NCBI RefSeq assembly: GCF_963576675.1
Contig: NC_088914.1
Location: forward strand, 14,859,001 to 14,923,000
DNA: 64,000 nt
Source: Euphorbia lathyris
Taxonomy: Eukaryota; Streptophyta; Magnoliopsida; Malpighiales; Euphorbiaceae
Direction of reading: 5' to 3'
A program made the translations under genes and the position numbers. Below are positions 37,856-49,480 of the stretch, piece by piece; position 1 is the stretch's first letter; each line of letters opens with the position of its first letter. The notes under the pieces are model-generated. The model was not told where the DNA came from. It saw nothing but the letters and a program-made list of their open reading frames with translations, and did no database searches.

Positions 37856-37869
37856 AAAGGGGAGGCATG
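37856..37869 (+). promoter_or_regulatory. Polypurine tract of the outer element
   Basis: AAAGGGGAGGCATG directly precedes the 3' LTR, at the expected plus-strand priming site. Confidence 0.65.
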
Positions 37870-38378
37870 TGATGACCCGCGAGGCTAAACCGGGTCATAT
37901 TCATTTCGCAGGCCCAGCCCATACTTAGACCTATGGTCTAAGATCGGATGAGACTCGAATAAAGGAAGCGGGCGCAGCGAGTAACCGCCCCGAATGGGAC
38001 CCGAATAAGCAGAAACGGGTGAAGCGAGTAACCGCCCCGAATTCCTAAACGGAGCATCAAGACTCCCACTCAGAACCACGTTCGTTGCCATGAAAGCCAC
38101 GAAAGGGACATGGCCTAAAAAGGGGGAACCGCCCTCAGAACGTGGCCCACTAAGGAGTAACCGCCCTCGGCGGTTACCTAAAAAACACCTATAAAAGGCC
38201 TTAAGAACGAGGGAAAAAGGTACGCTCACAATTTTCCCCGCAATACTATTGTCAAATTACCAACCTTCTTACAAAAACTGATTTGATCGTCGGAGAGTTT
38301 TCTCGGAGATCTTGTCTCCGGTTCTGTTTTGCAGGTAACTCTGACAGAGAATATCAAATCGGATCCGGCAAGTTATCA
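37870..38378 (+). repeat. 3' LTR of the outer element
   Basis: 509 bp, TGATGACCC...AAGTTATCA, with 11 substitutions and no indels relative to 7874-8382. The TATA box is at 38190-38196. It is followed by atgct, which matches the 5' flank gtgct at four of five bases. Confidence 0.92.
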
Positions 38379-38413
38379 ATGCTATATTGTTATTTTATTT
38401 TCACATCTACTTT

Positions 38414-38745
38414 AAATAATCTTTTTATAGATAAATATAATATAATATAATTAAAATTAATATATTATAATTATATTATATTTTTTATCAATAAAAAAGG
38501 AAGTGACAACCAACTTCATCGTTACTGTTTTATATTATATATAGATATGCAGAGAATTAAAGAGATTTTATGGATTAATTTAAATTCTGCAGAACTCTTA
38601 GATATAGTACGGATAAAATAATCTTTTTATAGATAAATATAATAATATAATTAAAATTAATATATTATATATTATATTATATTATATTTTTTATCAGTAA
38701 AAAAAGAGGAAGTGACACGTGAACTCCATCATTACTGTTTTATAT
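38414..38745. repeat. Direct duplication of ~130 bp of AT-rich DNA
   Basis: AATAATCTTTTTATAG followed by an AT-rich run, GGAAGTGACA and TTACTGTTTTATATT occurs at ~38414-38545 and again at ~38616-38745. The copies lie ~202 bp apart, just upstream of the MITE and the legumin-like gene. Confidence 0.7.
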
Positions 38746-39100
38746 TGGCCATGTTTGAGAATTAGCTATTAGATATTAGCTGATTTGACTAGCTGTTTGT
38801 GTAGACCTGTTTGGTAAAAATTAGCTGATTGATAATAGCGGTTTGTACAAAAAGACGAATAAGGACATTAATTTTGGCGCAGGAGAAAAGAAGGAGTCTA
38901 TCTATTAGGGTTAAAGAAGTCCATTAATTTTAATATTGCAAAACGCTAATTGAAAAAGCTCATTTTAAAAGCTTTTTCTAAATTAGCGTTTTCATCCCAA
39001 AACTCTCTCCCAAACCTCTCTCCACCAAACACTCCAATCAACGGTTTCAGTGGTCAAACCGCTAAAGTTGGTCAAAACCGCTCTTTACCAAACAGGGCCA
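38746..39100. mobile_element. hAT-like MITE in the legumin-like promoter
   Basis: 355 bp, left end TGGCCATGTTTG, right end AAACAGGGCCA. The flanks are ttttatat (38738-38745) and ttatatat (39101-39108), an 8-bp target duplication with one mismatch, as expected for hAT elements. There is no coding sequence inside. Confidence 0.7.
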
Positions 39101-39112
39101 TTATATATAAAT
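39101..39112 (+). promoter_or_regulatory. Candidate TATA box of the legumin-like gene
   Basis: TTATATATAAAT ends ~91 bp before the ATG at 39203 and directly abuts the MITE. A second TATAAATA at 39178-39185 is too close to the ATG to be the main element. No clear RY (CATGCA) seed box is seen in the near upstream DNA. Confidence 0.4.
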
Positions 39113-39202
39113 TTCATTCGTAGGCTTCTTAAAAATGTTGGGGTTTATACTTATCCCTATAATAAATGAGTTTGTTGTATAAATACCAACAATATCCTTA
39201 GA

Positions 39203-42200
39203 ATGAAAACCATGGCTTACGTTTCAATCTTCTGCCTTATTTTCCTCCTCCATAGCTGCGGAGGCGGAGCTATTACTTCTAAAACAAAGTGCCAGGTGAT
39301 CCCTCCTCTTTTAGCGACGGAACCTGATACCTCCATTCCTTCTGAAACTAGTTCTCTCGAATTTTGGAATGCCTATTCCGACCAGCTTGAATGCGCCGGT
39401 GTAGGGATTGTTCGGTACACCATTAAACCCAATGCTCATCTATTACCGCTCTACATCAATGCCGAGGAAGTCTTTTTCGTCGTTCAAGGTTAATTAAATT
39501 CATCCGAGAAGGTACTAAAATAGTCTCAATATTTTTTGAAAAATATCAATTTAGTCTCAACGTATAAAATAACATTATATTAATTTTGACGTTTGTGAAA
39601 TTGTACTAATTTAGTCTTAGTTAAAAGAACTTGGGGCTAAATTGGTACCATTTTATAAACATTGAAGCGCCAAATTCCGTTATCCAATGCTAAATTGGTT
39701 CAATTTTATAAACGTTGAGTTAATATGATACTATTTTGTACGTTGGAGTTAAATTTTCAATTGCACAAGAAATTTGAGGCTATTTAAGTACATTATTTCT
39801 AAATTTATTACGAAATCCTTAAGTTTTATCTTATTCAATAATTTAATCACTCTATTAATTTAAATTACTAATTTATCATTTACTTATCAGGAGTAAATTA
39901 TATTTTTTTTATGGAATAAGATACCAAAATAGGTCTGTGCTTTTTGGAAAAGTATCAATTTAGACTCTACGTAACGTTTAAAAAAGATACCAATTTAGGC
40001 TTCCATAACGAAACGAGACACATCATTGATATTACCCTGTTAAGTTTTGTCAATTGTATGCGGATGGAGAAATCAGAACTTAACGAAGTAATAGAAATAA
40101 CGTGTCCAATCCGTTCTCGATGCCTAAATTGATACATTTTTTAAACGTTAAACCTATATTGATGCCATTTTGTACGTGAAGCCTAAATCAATATTTCCCC
40201 AAAAACCATAGTACATTATTTCTAAATTTATTATGAGGTCCTTAAGTTTTATCTTTATTCAATAATTTAATCCCTCCATTAATTTAAATTACTAATTTAT
40301 CATTTACTTATCAAGAGTAAATTATATTTTTTTTTATATGGAATAAGGTACCAAAATAGGCATGTGATTTTTGGGAAAGTATCAATTTAGACTATAAGTA
40401 TAAAATAACACAAATATAAGTTTAACATTTAAAAAGGATACCAATTTAGGCATCGATAACGGAACGAGACATGTCATTAATATTACCCCGTTAAGTTTTG
40501 TTATGTAGAGGGAGAAATCAGAACTTCACGTAGCAATAGGAATAACGTGTCCGATCCATTCTCGAGACCTAAACTGATACATTTTTAAACGTTAAGCCTA
40601 TATTAATGTTATTTTGTATATGAAGCCTAAATTGATATTTCTCCAAAAACCATAGATATATTTGGTACATTATTTTTTTTATATCAGGTGTAAATTATAT
40701 CTTTTGTCCTGAATTTTAGTGTGTTTACATTGTATATCCAAATTCTAATTTTATACTTAAAAATACTATTACTTTGAATACTTAAAATACATTTTATATA
40801 TTTTATTTAATCATTTGAAGAAATAGTCTAATAAAATACAGTATATAATATTTAACTCTTTATAGTATAATGACTAGAATTACCCTTATCAAAGATTAAT
40901 TTATATTAATATCTATTCTTGAACAAGTCAAAATTTAAATACCAAATTCAATATTTATTAAATTTCTTTTTCTTGTTATAATATTGTATTTATAATATGC
41001 AGGTAGCGGTATATTTAGTCTGATCATTCCTACGTGCTCTCAAGAATTGGATGGTGAAAAAAATGAGTGCCACAAGATTTTTCATCTTCAAAGTGGTGAT
41101 GTATTAGCTTTACGGGGTGAAGAAACCTTTTGGGGCTATAATAGTGGAAATGAGACTTTTATTATAATTATTGTCTCTCGCATTTCCAATGCTGGCCCCA
41201 TCCGAGTAAGAAACAATAACATATAAAATTTATAAATTATAATTAGGATAAATAATTTAAAAACACATATATAAATAAAGATTCTCATTGTTTTGAAATA
41301 ATTTTTTATTTTGTTTTTGGAATTATTTTCTCTATTAAAAAATGTTTCGTTTAATTGGTCATTAAATTAATTGATACATTGTGAAATACTGAAGGAGCAT
41401 GTATATAAAATCCGAACACATAACAATTCATAGAAACTAAGCTTGTAAAAAAATCAAATTTGATTCTTATTAAATACATTTTTATGAAAGGTAAAAAATA
41501 TTAATTATTACTAAATCCGAACAAATGTATTAAAAAAATCTTATAATTTACAAAGAGAATTTACTACTTAAAAACAAAAAAAATGTATTATTATTATTTT
41601 TTTTTCATTTTAATAATATATATAAACACTAAATATCTTTTATTTTATTGTTTAACCGTGCATTTAATTTTTTTCTCTATTTAATATGTTGTAGGAATTC
41701 AACATAGGAGGATCCCAAACTATATTGAAAGGATTTTCTTTGGAGTTTATTAATAAAGCTTTCAACATTAGTAATGAGTTGGCAATGAAACTTTAAAACA
41801 AGATGGATTTCAAGGATGACACCGTCTATAATACCGATGGTGGACTTTATTTATCAAATTCACTAACTACCCAATCATATCCAAAACAGGACCAACAAAA
41901 GCGTAAAAATTCTTATAATGTTAAGGAAGATTCTTTCTACAACATTAACACGAGGATATCGAAAATCTCTGATCCTTCAAGGGCAGATCTTTTCATCCCA
42001 GAACTTGGGTATTTCACAACTATCGACGTCCACCAAATCCCTATTCTTGAGTCTACCCAAATCAGTGTTTCTTACAACCTTCTCCTAAAGGTGAGAAATT
42101 TTTTGCTATGGTTTTGGACCAAACTGGTCCTAAGCTATTCAAATATGACACTTTAGTATATAGTTTAGGACCAGTTGGTGGAAAAAAATACTTGAGGATT

Positions 42201-43052
42201 CGCCTTTTTTCTCATTTGTATTTATTAAGATTTTTTTTTTATTTTAGCACGATTAACTATCAACTGTATATAATTGCATAAATTAAGTCTCTATTTATTA
42301 AAAAAAAAATTAAATGTAAACATTAAATTTCAGTATATTTGAAATAACATAAATAATTACTTTTACTGAGAAGTCATTGTCATGCCTTTAATAAATGGAG
42401 TTTTGTGAATTGAACCGTCAACCACTTGGTCTAAAAGGATTTGATACCATGTCAATGAACAATTTGACCTAAACGTTTAAGTTGATAGATAAAATCCAAG
42501 AATATCTTTTATTATTATCTTTAATACTGTGCAGCTATAATTAATCAAGATTTTTTTTGTGACAAATTGGAAAATAAAGAGCTGAATAATTAAAAAAGAA
42601 CAGAGATTCTTATTGTGTTTTTTCCTTTAATTATTAGAGTTGAATTGATTGTAAAATTGTATAATGTTAATTTGCAGGATGTTATGAGATTACCCCATTG
42701 GGAAAATAGTTATACATTAAATTACGTGATGAAGGGTGAAGGTCATATTCAAGTAGTGGATGACAATGGAAAGAATGTGTTCGACGATATTATAAGGAAA
42801 GGACAACTCCTCCTAGTACCACATAGCTTTTTGATGGCGGAACAAGCAAAAAGTGAGATGTTCGAATATGCAACCTTCAAGACCACTGCCAACCCAATCA
42901 CCTCTGAGCTTTCTGGTCGAAACTCAGTCATTAATTGCTTGCCATTGGAGATTATTAGAAATGCATTCCAACTTAATAAAGAAGAGGCTAAGAAGGTGAA
43001 GTTTGGAAGGAAAGAGACATCTTTAGCTAAAATCATACCAAAATATATCTGA
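39203..43052 (+). pseudogene. Legumin-like 11S globulin (bicupin seed storage protein), four exons, nonsense mutation
   Basis: Exons at 39203-39488, 41003-41205, 41695-42090 and 42678-43052 have GT-AG borders and fitting phases, the four-exon, three-intron layout of legumin genes. Exon 1 encodes a signal peptide (MKTMAYVSIFCLIFLLHSC), CQVIPPLLATEPDT and LECAGVGIVRYTI, with the two Cys of the conserved N-terminal disulfide. Exon 2 continues the first cupin (FHLQSGDVLALRGEETFWGY). Exon 3 holds GFSLEFINKAFNI, then TAA at 41794-41796 and, in the same frame, a short variable region and DPSRADLFIPELGYFTTID. Exon 4 has LPHWENSYTLNYVMKGEGHI and VVDDNGKNVFD of the second cupin. Where the Asn-Gly processing site and its nearby Cys are expected, the sequence reads N-V-K-E-D without Cys. 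Intact relatives form hexameric seed storage globulins. This copy would yield only the first cupin. Confidence 0.82.
39790..40660. repeat. Two tandem ~423-bp copies in legumin-like intron 1
   Basis: ACATTATTTCTAAATTTATT starts at 39790 and again at 40213. Both are followed by the same order of motifs (TTCAATAATTTAATC, ATTTATCATTTACTTATCA, GGAATAAG, AGTATCAATTTAGAC, ACGGAACGAGACA-like). A truncated third start (ACATTATTTTT) is near 40663. This tandem duplication makes intron 1 (39489-41002) unusually long. Confidence 0.75.
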
Positions 43053-43430
43053 AAAGAAAGTCACATAACCGTTTTCTAGAATATTATGAATAATGTTGCA
43101 ACTGTTATAAACTAATGCCGAGTATTTATTTCATGTTGCAATAAATAATTTTTCTTAATATATGGATTATATCTTTGTGAAGAGAAAGGTACGTAAACTT
43201 TTGCTAAACGTAGGTTTTGTCTTTAAGCATATGATTAAAAACAACTCTATAAACTTTCAATCATAGATTGAAACATAATAGAGATATATTTATCAAGTTA
43301 AACAATTATATTGTTAAACATTTGTATTTTTCTTTGAACTCCATCTTGACTGAGTATGATATCTACTTAAGTTAAGTTCTAATATACCTTCAATTCTACC
43401 TTAGTAAATGGTGTTAAATGTTCCTTTAAA
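43053..43430. other. 3' flank of the legumin-like pseudogene
   Basis: AT-rich, with AATAAATAA near 43140 as a possible polyadenylation signal. No other feature is seen. Confidence 0.4.
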
Positions 43431-43971
43431 TAGCGGTGAGCAGAACCGAACCGAAAATCCAAAGACCGAAAAAATCGGACTGAAAAAACCGGGCTAAACC
43501 GGACCAAATTATATTTTAGTTTGGTTTGGTCCTAATTTTTAAGCTAGTTTGGTTTTTGGTTCGGTTCAGTTTGATCCGGTCTAAAACCAAACAAAACCAA
43601 ACCGTATTACTTTTAGTTTTAAGGTTTTAAATTAATTAACTAATTATATATAGAAAAGAAAAAACAATTAAATATGTTTTTTTTTCTCTCAACTAATTAT
43701 ATATATATAAGAAAAACTAATTATATGATTATTGTTTTTATATAATTATTTAGTTAGTCAAGGCACAAGTAGTTGTAGATCTCTAGTGCTTTGTTTGGTC
43801 CAAACATGAACCAAACCGGACCGGATCGAAATAATTTGGTTCGGTCCAGACCAAACCGAATTATAATTTGGTTTGATTTGATCTTAAAAAATAGAAGTAA
43901 TTTAGTTCGATCCAATTCGGTTTGGTTCGGTTTTTAAATCGAACCGGACCATGCTCACCCCTACCTTTAAA
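43431..43971. mobile_element. MITE with ACCGAACC/GGTTCGGT-rich inverted arms
   Basis: The left end AGCGGTGAGCAGAACCGAACC is mirrored at the right by GGTTCGGTTTTTAAATCGAA and GGACCATGCTCACCCCT. Both arms repeat GGTTTGGTTCGG and its complement many times, so the element can fold on itself. No coding sequence is present. Confidence 0.55.
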
Positions 43972-44798
43972 TACCATTAGTCGAACCCAATGACCTTGAT
44001 TGAGAGTATAAACACCATAAAAATGCGCAAGTTAGACTAGTGTAAACATGAAAATAAAAATACACTCAAGGATGGGGTAAATTACACCCATGATCCTAAA
44101 ATTTGGAAGGTCTTTCTTTATGGTCCTTAAACTTCAAAACTAGACATAATATTTATGAAAAGTCTCTTATGAAAGTAAACGACGACAAAATGGTTGGTGT
44201 CGATCTCCAAATGGAAAAGTCTAAGAATTAAAGTTCTTTAGAACAAAATTTCTCATGGAATCACATTTTTTATTTTCAAAAAATATCATTTTTTATATAT
44301 AAACAACATCCTTCTCTCTCCTAACTAAAAAGTTCAAGAATTAGGGTTGCTTATAATATAATTTCTATGGACTTTATAATGGAAGGTTACCTACTATTGA
44401 AGAGAACAAAGGTTAAAGGATTTTTATGTTAGTAAAAGGAACAATTCAAGAACTTTTTTCTTCGGATTTGAAATTCATGGGTCAAGTCCCTTTTGACTGT
44501 ATATGATATCTACTTCATCAAGGTTGTCCAAAAAAGTGCTAAAATAGAATGTGAAATATGTTCTAAAGAGAAAGAAAATTACATTTTTTATAGGGGTCTC
44601 AATGGGTGAAATTACCTTACTGTCCTTGGATAAGACGGTGGCCAAAGGTCACTATACGAGAAGGCTTTCTTGACTCGTAGATGGATTGACCTTCTCAAAA
44701 ATCTCAGACTCATTTAGGTTTGGGTCATTAATTTACAGGATCTACAACAACATATATATGACACATTTAATTTTTGACATTTGACATTTGTTTGTAAG
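43972..44798. other. AT-rich non-coding DNA
   Basis: No gene, repeat pair or motif that I can support. Confidence 0.4.
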
Positions 44799-44943
44799 GT
44801 GCCTTCTATGGTTACTTTGTTTTTTACAAAGTACCATTACTTGATGTGTTTTCATCATTGGATGATGTAGTATAAAATTAATCCAATGGTGAAAACACAC
44901 AAAGTAAAGCTTACTTCGTTAAAAACAAAGTAAGCATAGCCTT
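44799..44943. mobile_element. Short foldback element
   Basis: GGTGCCTTCTATGGTTACTT, then GATGTGTTTTCATCATTGGA on the left pair with TCCAATGGTGAAAACACAC and AAGTAAGCATAGCC on the right. The right arm ends exactly where the T-tract of the neighbouring LINE begins. Confidence 0.55.
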
Positions 44944-46700
44944 TTTTTTTTGTAAAGAAGGAAACTAAACAACACAGACACAAAACGAACGAAAGCAAAC
45001 CGAAATAACGAAACAAGAACCACACGGCCACACTAGGTGGCGATCATACGGGGGAGTGTTACTCCCAGATAATCTTCTCTCAGAAGCCTGCATATATTCC
45101 TCGGAGCTTGGTGAATAATCTTGAGGCCGATGGGGTATTCAAACGCCTTATTCGCCATGAAGTCCGCACAACGGTTCCTCTCTCTATAGATGTGAGAGAC
45201 TAAAAGTTGCTCAAAACCGTTCTAGTAAAGTTTGGATATTACGAATTAATGCTCTAGCAGGATGGTGCGGGGGGCATTGGCTCTGGATCAACGAAACAAT
45301 CTCAGCACAGTCAGATTCCACTTCAAGACGTTTCAGATTCGACCTTAAGGCTACTTCCAATCCCGAAAAAATCCCCCAGAGTTCCGCCTCAAAAGAATTA
45401 CCTCTTCCAATGTTATGCACGAACCCCAGAATCCAGTCCCCCTCTTCAATACGGATAACTCCCCCGGCTGCAATTCGTCCCGTATCCATTTTGTGCGACC
45501 CATCGGAATTTAGCTTCCACATTCCTGCCCGTGGCTTTACCCAACCAACCTGCTTCTCTATCTTCTCTGTTCGTCTCTGCATTTCGATAATTGATTTCCA
45601 GCCGACAGCGTTTTCATGCAGCCGTTGATGAATAACATCTCCTTTCCTTTCTGGGAGCACAAAGTCTTGCTGGAATATCATTTTATTCCTCCATTCCCAC
45701 ACCTGAGCAGCCGTCCCAATGAAAGTACGCTGCCAGTCAGACATCCCAAACGAGGCCATTGGTTTTTGCAGGCAATTCTAGAACCAACTATCTTGGCCCA
45801 TATTAAAAAAAAGGTCCCAATATCGCATTGGAATGATCTCTCTCCAGACCTCAGAACTAACCTGACAGTCTCTAAGGGCGTGCACTAGCGACTCCGGGTT
45901 GAGGTGGCACCGGGCACAAGTACCTTCCTCAACCAAATGTCTCCTTCTTCTCTCTTCGTTAGTAAGGATGCGCCCATGCAAACATAACCAAGCAAAAGTT
46001 TTGTTCCGTTGGGGAATCTTTAGGCTCCACACTTTTTTGAAGTACAGATTAGCATCACCATTTCTGTCTTGAGAGGAGATCCAATCGTAGGCTGCCTTGC
46101 AGGAGAAGACCCCATTAGACGCATTTCCCCACACAGGAATATCCCCAAAGTTTGCGTCTTTCTTAATCATAATGCTATGCAGCCTCAACAACACAGTCTC
46201 CTCAAAGTAGCTTTGCAGAATATCCCACTTCTAGCAGTTATTCTCATCAATGACATCTGCAACTTTCCAATTAGAGTCAGTTTCCTCCACCGGGCGAATA
46301 GCAACTTGCTGGAGTTTACATCCTTCCAACCACTTATCGTCCCAAAAAGAGACCAGTTTCCCATCACCAATATTCCAGGACAGCCCAGTATAGAACTCCT
46401 CAAACACATAATGAAGACTGCGCCAAAGATGTGATCTGTTTTTAGCTAGCTTCACAGCTCTCCCAAAAATTATGTCCTTCCCATATTTGTTAGGTAGCAC
46501 AGAGGCCCATAACGCATTGGGCTCTTTCCATAATCTCCATAAGATTTTCATAAGAAGAACACGATTGGATTTCTCTGCCTTCCGGATGCTAGTTCCACCC
46601 TGTTGCTTGGGGGAACAGACTGTGTCCCAGGGCAGCAGATGCATTTTTTTCTCATTGGCTGTATTTCCCCACAGAAAATTGTTTAATGTTAACATTTTAG
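44942..46700 (-). mobile_element. 5'-truncated L1-type LINE
   Basis: Minus strand. A T-tract at 44942-44951 is the poly(A) tail, preceded by the 3' UTR, RNase H, zf-RVT region and the end of the RT. It breaks off at ~46700 in the RT, the usual 5' truncation of LINEs. I found no convincing target-site duplication. Confidence 0.8.
45033..46695 (-). pseudogene. LINE ORF2 C-terminal relic: RT end, zf-RVT, RNase H
   Basis: One frame runs from 46695 to ~45220 with TAG stops at 46231-46233 and 45778-45780. A one-base gain near 45220 shifts the frame, which then runs on to TAG at 45033-45035. Visible pieces, in order: the RT tail (NNFLWGN ... KKMHLLPWDTVC); zf-RVT at ~46140-45780 (GVFSCKAAYDWI, KIPQRNKTFAWLCLHGRI, CARC ... 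H-x2-DC); RNase H from ~45560 (KLNSDGS, SFEAELWGI, ESDCAEI, and RNRCADFMANKA after the shift). It is a dead copy, related to but clearly different from the LINE at 1-1063. Confidence 0.8.
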
Positions 46701-47759
46701 AGATAATTGTTATTTGTAAAATCTGATGTGAAATTCTGATTTTAGTGAATTGAGCTCCTGGTCATTATGATATTAGTGGATTGAGCTCCTAATCTTTCAG
46801 TTCAACGTAACAATTCTTTGATCTTTTATTTTAGCCATATTGAATCCCTGATGACTTAAAAATCAGCTTTGAACATAAACCTCGATTTATACAGCACTGT
46901 TCATTTCATCTACGTTAAAAATGTACATTTTTAACTATTCAAAAAGTATTTTTATACATGCAATGTGACTATAGAAGAATTGTGAAAACCATCTTGCAAA
47001 CTATAAAAAAAACTACAATTTGAGACGAATAAAATGAAATACACTCTTTTAATGTTGATATCTAACTAATTGAGCAAACACACACTTAATGTGATAAAAA
47101 AATAAAAGATATGGGATTTGATAAAATTCATAAAATCATCCAATAAAAAGCATAATCTAGGAACCCGTGAAACGAATTGAATGGAATCAAGGAAATAGAA
47201 ATTACAAAATGCAGAGTCCATCAAAGCAGGATTGATTTTAATGAATGTTATTTCTATTGATTTTGTTGGATGAAAGGATAATACTGTTATACACTAACCA
47301 AATGGTTCAACCGAGATCAAGTTAAAAAGTATCGAAAGGAATAAGACTGAAGCCCATTAAAATTTAAGGCGTTATGTGAAGGAAAGCCCTACCTTGTTGA
47401 TTGGAGATCCCAAGATCTAGGTTCAAAGGGACAAACCCTTGTGTGGTCACTATGAGGGTTAATCCAACTCCATTCGTAAAAACTTTAACAAAGCTTCAAT
47501 GAAGAAGATAATAATTTTTTATTGATAAAAGCTAATTTGATTATAGAGAAAGAGATGAATTTATATCATCTCAAAACCTAGTTGACAAATTACATAAAAG
47601 GGCAAATTACATAACTAATTAAAAGAGTAAAGATAAGGGTAAATTGGGGTAAGGGTAAATGGGTGGCATGGGTGTAAATATGGAGTGACATGGATTGTAA
47701 TTAAGGAGTGACAAAGTTGTAATAAGGAGGAAGCTGGAGTAAGGAGCAATGCTAATTCA
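46701..47759. other. Non-coding DNA
   Basis: No gene. A ~31-bp motif (TTAGTGAATTGAGCTCCT / TTAGTGGATTGAGCTCCT) is duplicated at ~46742-46800. The segment around 47162-47232 (GGAAATAGAAATTACAAAAT, GCAGAGTCCATC) recurs diverged at ~50405-50470. Confidence 0.4.
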
Positions 47760-48330
47760 CAAGGCTTTTTAAAAGAGCCCGCGCAAAGCGTGGGAAAAGC
47801 CACTCGGAGTGTGGGTTAACTGCTGACCTAATAAGTGCCACTCCCAAGGATTCCCATAGGAAGTTCCCTTCACCAGAGCATCATGAGAGACTTCCAAGTT
47901 GAAGCATTTGACTTGGGAGGTTAAGTGATGGAATCTTGAGAGGAAGTTTTTGAGCGGCTCCGTCAATCACTGTAGCAGGCTATTGAGGACTGAACTAATC
48001 TTTATCACATTGGTCGCTGCCGTGAAACGGGATAGGAAGAGCTCTTTTAGCAAGTCAAATGAGTCTATTGACTAAAAGGCTACGCCTGTGCACCATTCTT
48101 ACACGCTTGCAGATAGAGTGGTGGGAAAGACATTGCACATTATGTCTCGTCTTTAGAGTATATGTTGATAGTACTCATGCACAAAGCCACATGATCATTT
48201 GGATCTTCGGTGCCGAAATAGAAAGTGAGCCTATGAGTTTTCCATTCCTTCAGGAAGTGGGTGTCGATGATGCAGTGCACCAGGGGAGTTTTGCTTTATG
48301 TTATATTTCCTTATATTACTCCGTCTAAAG
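47760..48330 (-). pseudogene. Ty3/gypsy gag relic
   Basis: On the minus strand, DPNDHVALCMSTINIYS (near 48200) is followed, after several stops and shifts, by EPLKNFLSRFHHLTSQVKC (near 47950), in the order of a Tat-type Retrotrans_gag domain. Multiple frame breaks show an old copy. No protease or pol follows. Confidence 0.5.
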
Positions 48331-49480
48331 CTCGTTTATCGAGGAACCTTTGGATTTTTTACTCTAACAGGTCTTTGATCTCTTGTAGAGCCAGCGTTAT
48401 CGTTGTGGGGCTGACCAACATTAATGTAGGTAGGAAAAGAGTGAGAGGTGATGTGACATCATGACAAGGCCTATAAAGTGTATTTCCATGTGCACAATTT
48501 GCACGGGGAGTATTGAGACTGGATCCATCAATATCGGGGGAGTTGAGATTGGGGCCTGCCTTTATGAGGCTAATTGTGTTTTGAGGAACTCCATATTTTG
48601 GCGTTCTCTTTTTGCAAAGCATGTTGCTGCTTAATGATCTTCATTTGCACAGTAGTTTGCACTGCTTGAGTCGTCTGGAAGCTTCTGATGATGTTGACTA
48701 ACTGAGGTGCACATTGCTTTTTCATCAGATTCGACTTCCATCAGTAAGGGGTCAAGATTATGTGGCATCCCAATAGGACTGAATGGTGTTTCTTCCTGTC
48801 TAGAACAACGCCCCGGTGGGTTTGACTAGCATATTTTTGACAAGGGTAGGAGTTGGCTGATGATGGGCCATGCTATTTTCGAACGAAAGGAAAAGAAAGT
48901 CGTTTGCACTCCATACTCACCGCACTAAATAATAGAGATGTGGGACTTTCTAGGCTGCCTTCCGATCTTGGACTCCTCTTGTGCTGGAATCGGTCCCTAG
49001 GAACACTCCGATGAAGTTAGATAAGTAAAAAGGGAAGAATGTAGCTAGAGAGAGAGAGAGAGAGTAAGTGAGAGGAAGTGAGAGAGCAAGAGATCAACGA
49101 GGTTTAATTATAGAATGCTTGCCTTATATATAGGCTTTTGAGTGTGGGTGGGGTCTGGCACGACCCGTTAACATGGCTTATTGGGTATTACCTTTAGTTT
49201 TGTGGGTTTTGGTCCATATGCCTCATCACTTTGTATCAGAATAAAGACAAAAAACTAAAGAACATCTTATTCTCCTTGGGTGCCAGTGGCATACCTAACC
49301 AAATGACTTAAGTCTAACAACTGAAGCAACAAGACAATGGCTTTGGTGTGACAAAAGTGGTGTGAAATCATTAAAGTGGATATACGAAATCAAAAGCTAC
49401 AAGTTGAAAAGGTTGCGATTATATGTAGAATTAGCTATTCCCTTTGAATTGTAAAATTTATATATGTAGTCAGGTACAGG
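48331..49480 (-). other. Probable LTR/leader remains of the gag relic
   Basis: No gene. It contains an (AG)n tract at ~49051-49065 and a minus-strand TATATATAAGG at ~49123, as in a gypsy U3/R region upstream of the gag relic. LTR ends were not identified. Confidence 0.3.

Larger units (their letters stand above)
7874..38378 (+). mobile_element. Outer Tat-lineage Ty3/gypsy LTR retrotransposon (~9.9 kb, expanded to 30.5 kb)
   Basis: Two 509-bp direct LTRs (7874-8382 and 37870-38378) start TGATGACCCGCG and end GGCAAGTTATCA. I count 11 differences between them (97.8% identity). The flanks are gtgct on the left and atgct on the right, a 5-bp target duplication with one mismatch. Between the LTRs are a primer-binding site, gag, protease, RT, RNase H, second RNase H, integrase, an antisense gene and a polypurine tract. 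Gag is interrupted at 8939/29590 by the complete Ogre-like element, which supplies 20.6 kb of the total length. KNAGATYQR in the RT and the second RNase H place it in the Tat lineage. Confidence 0.92.
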
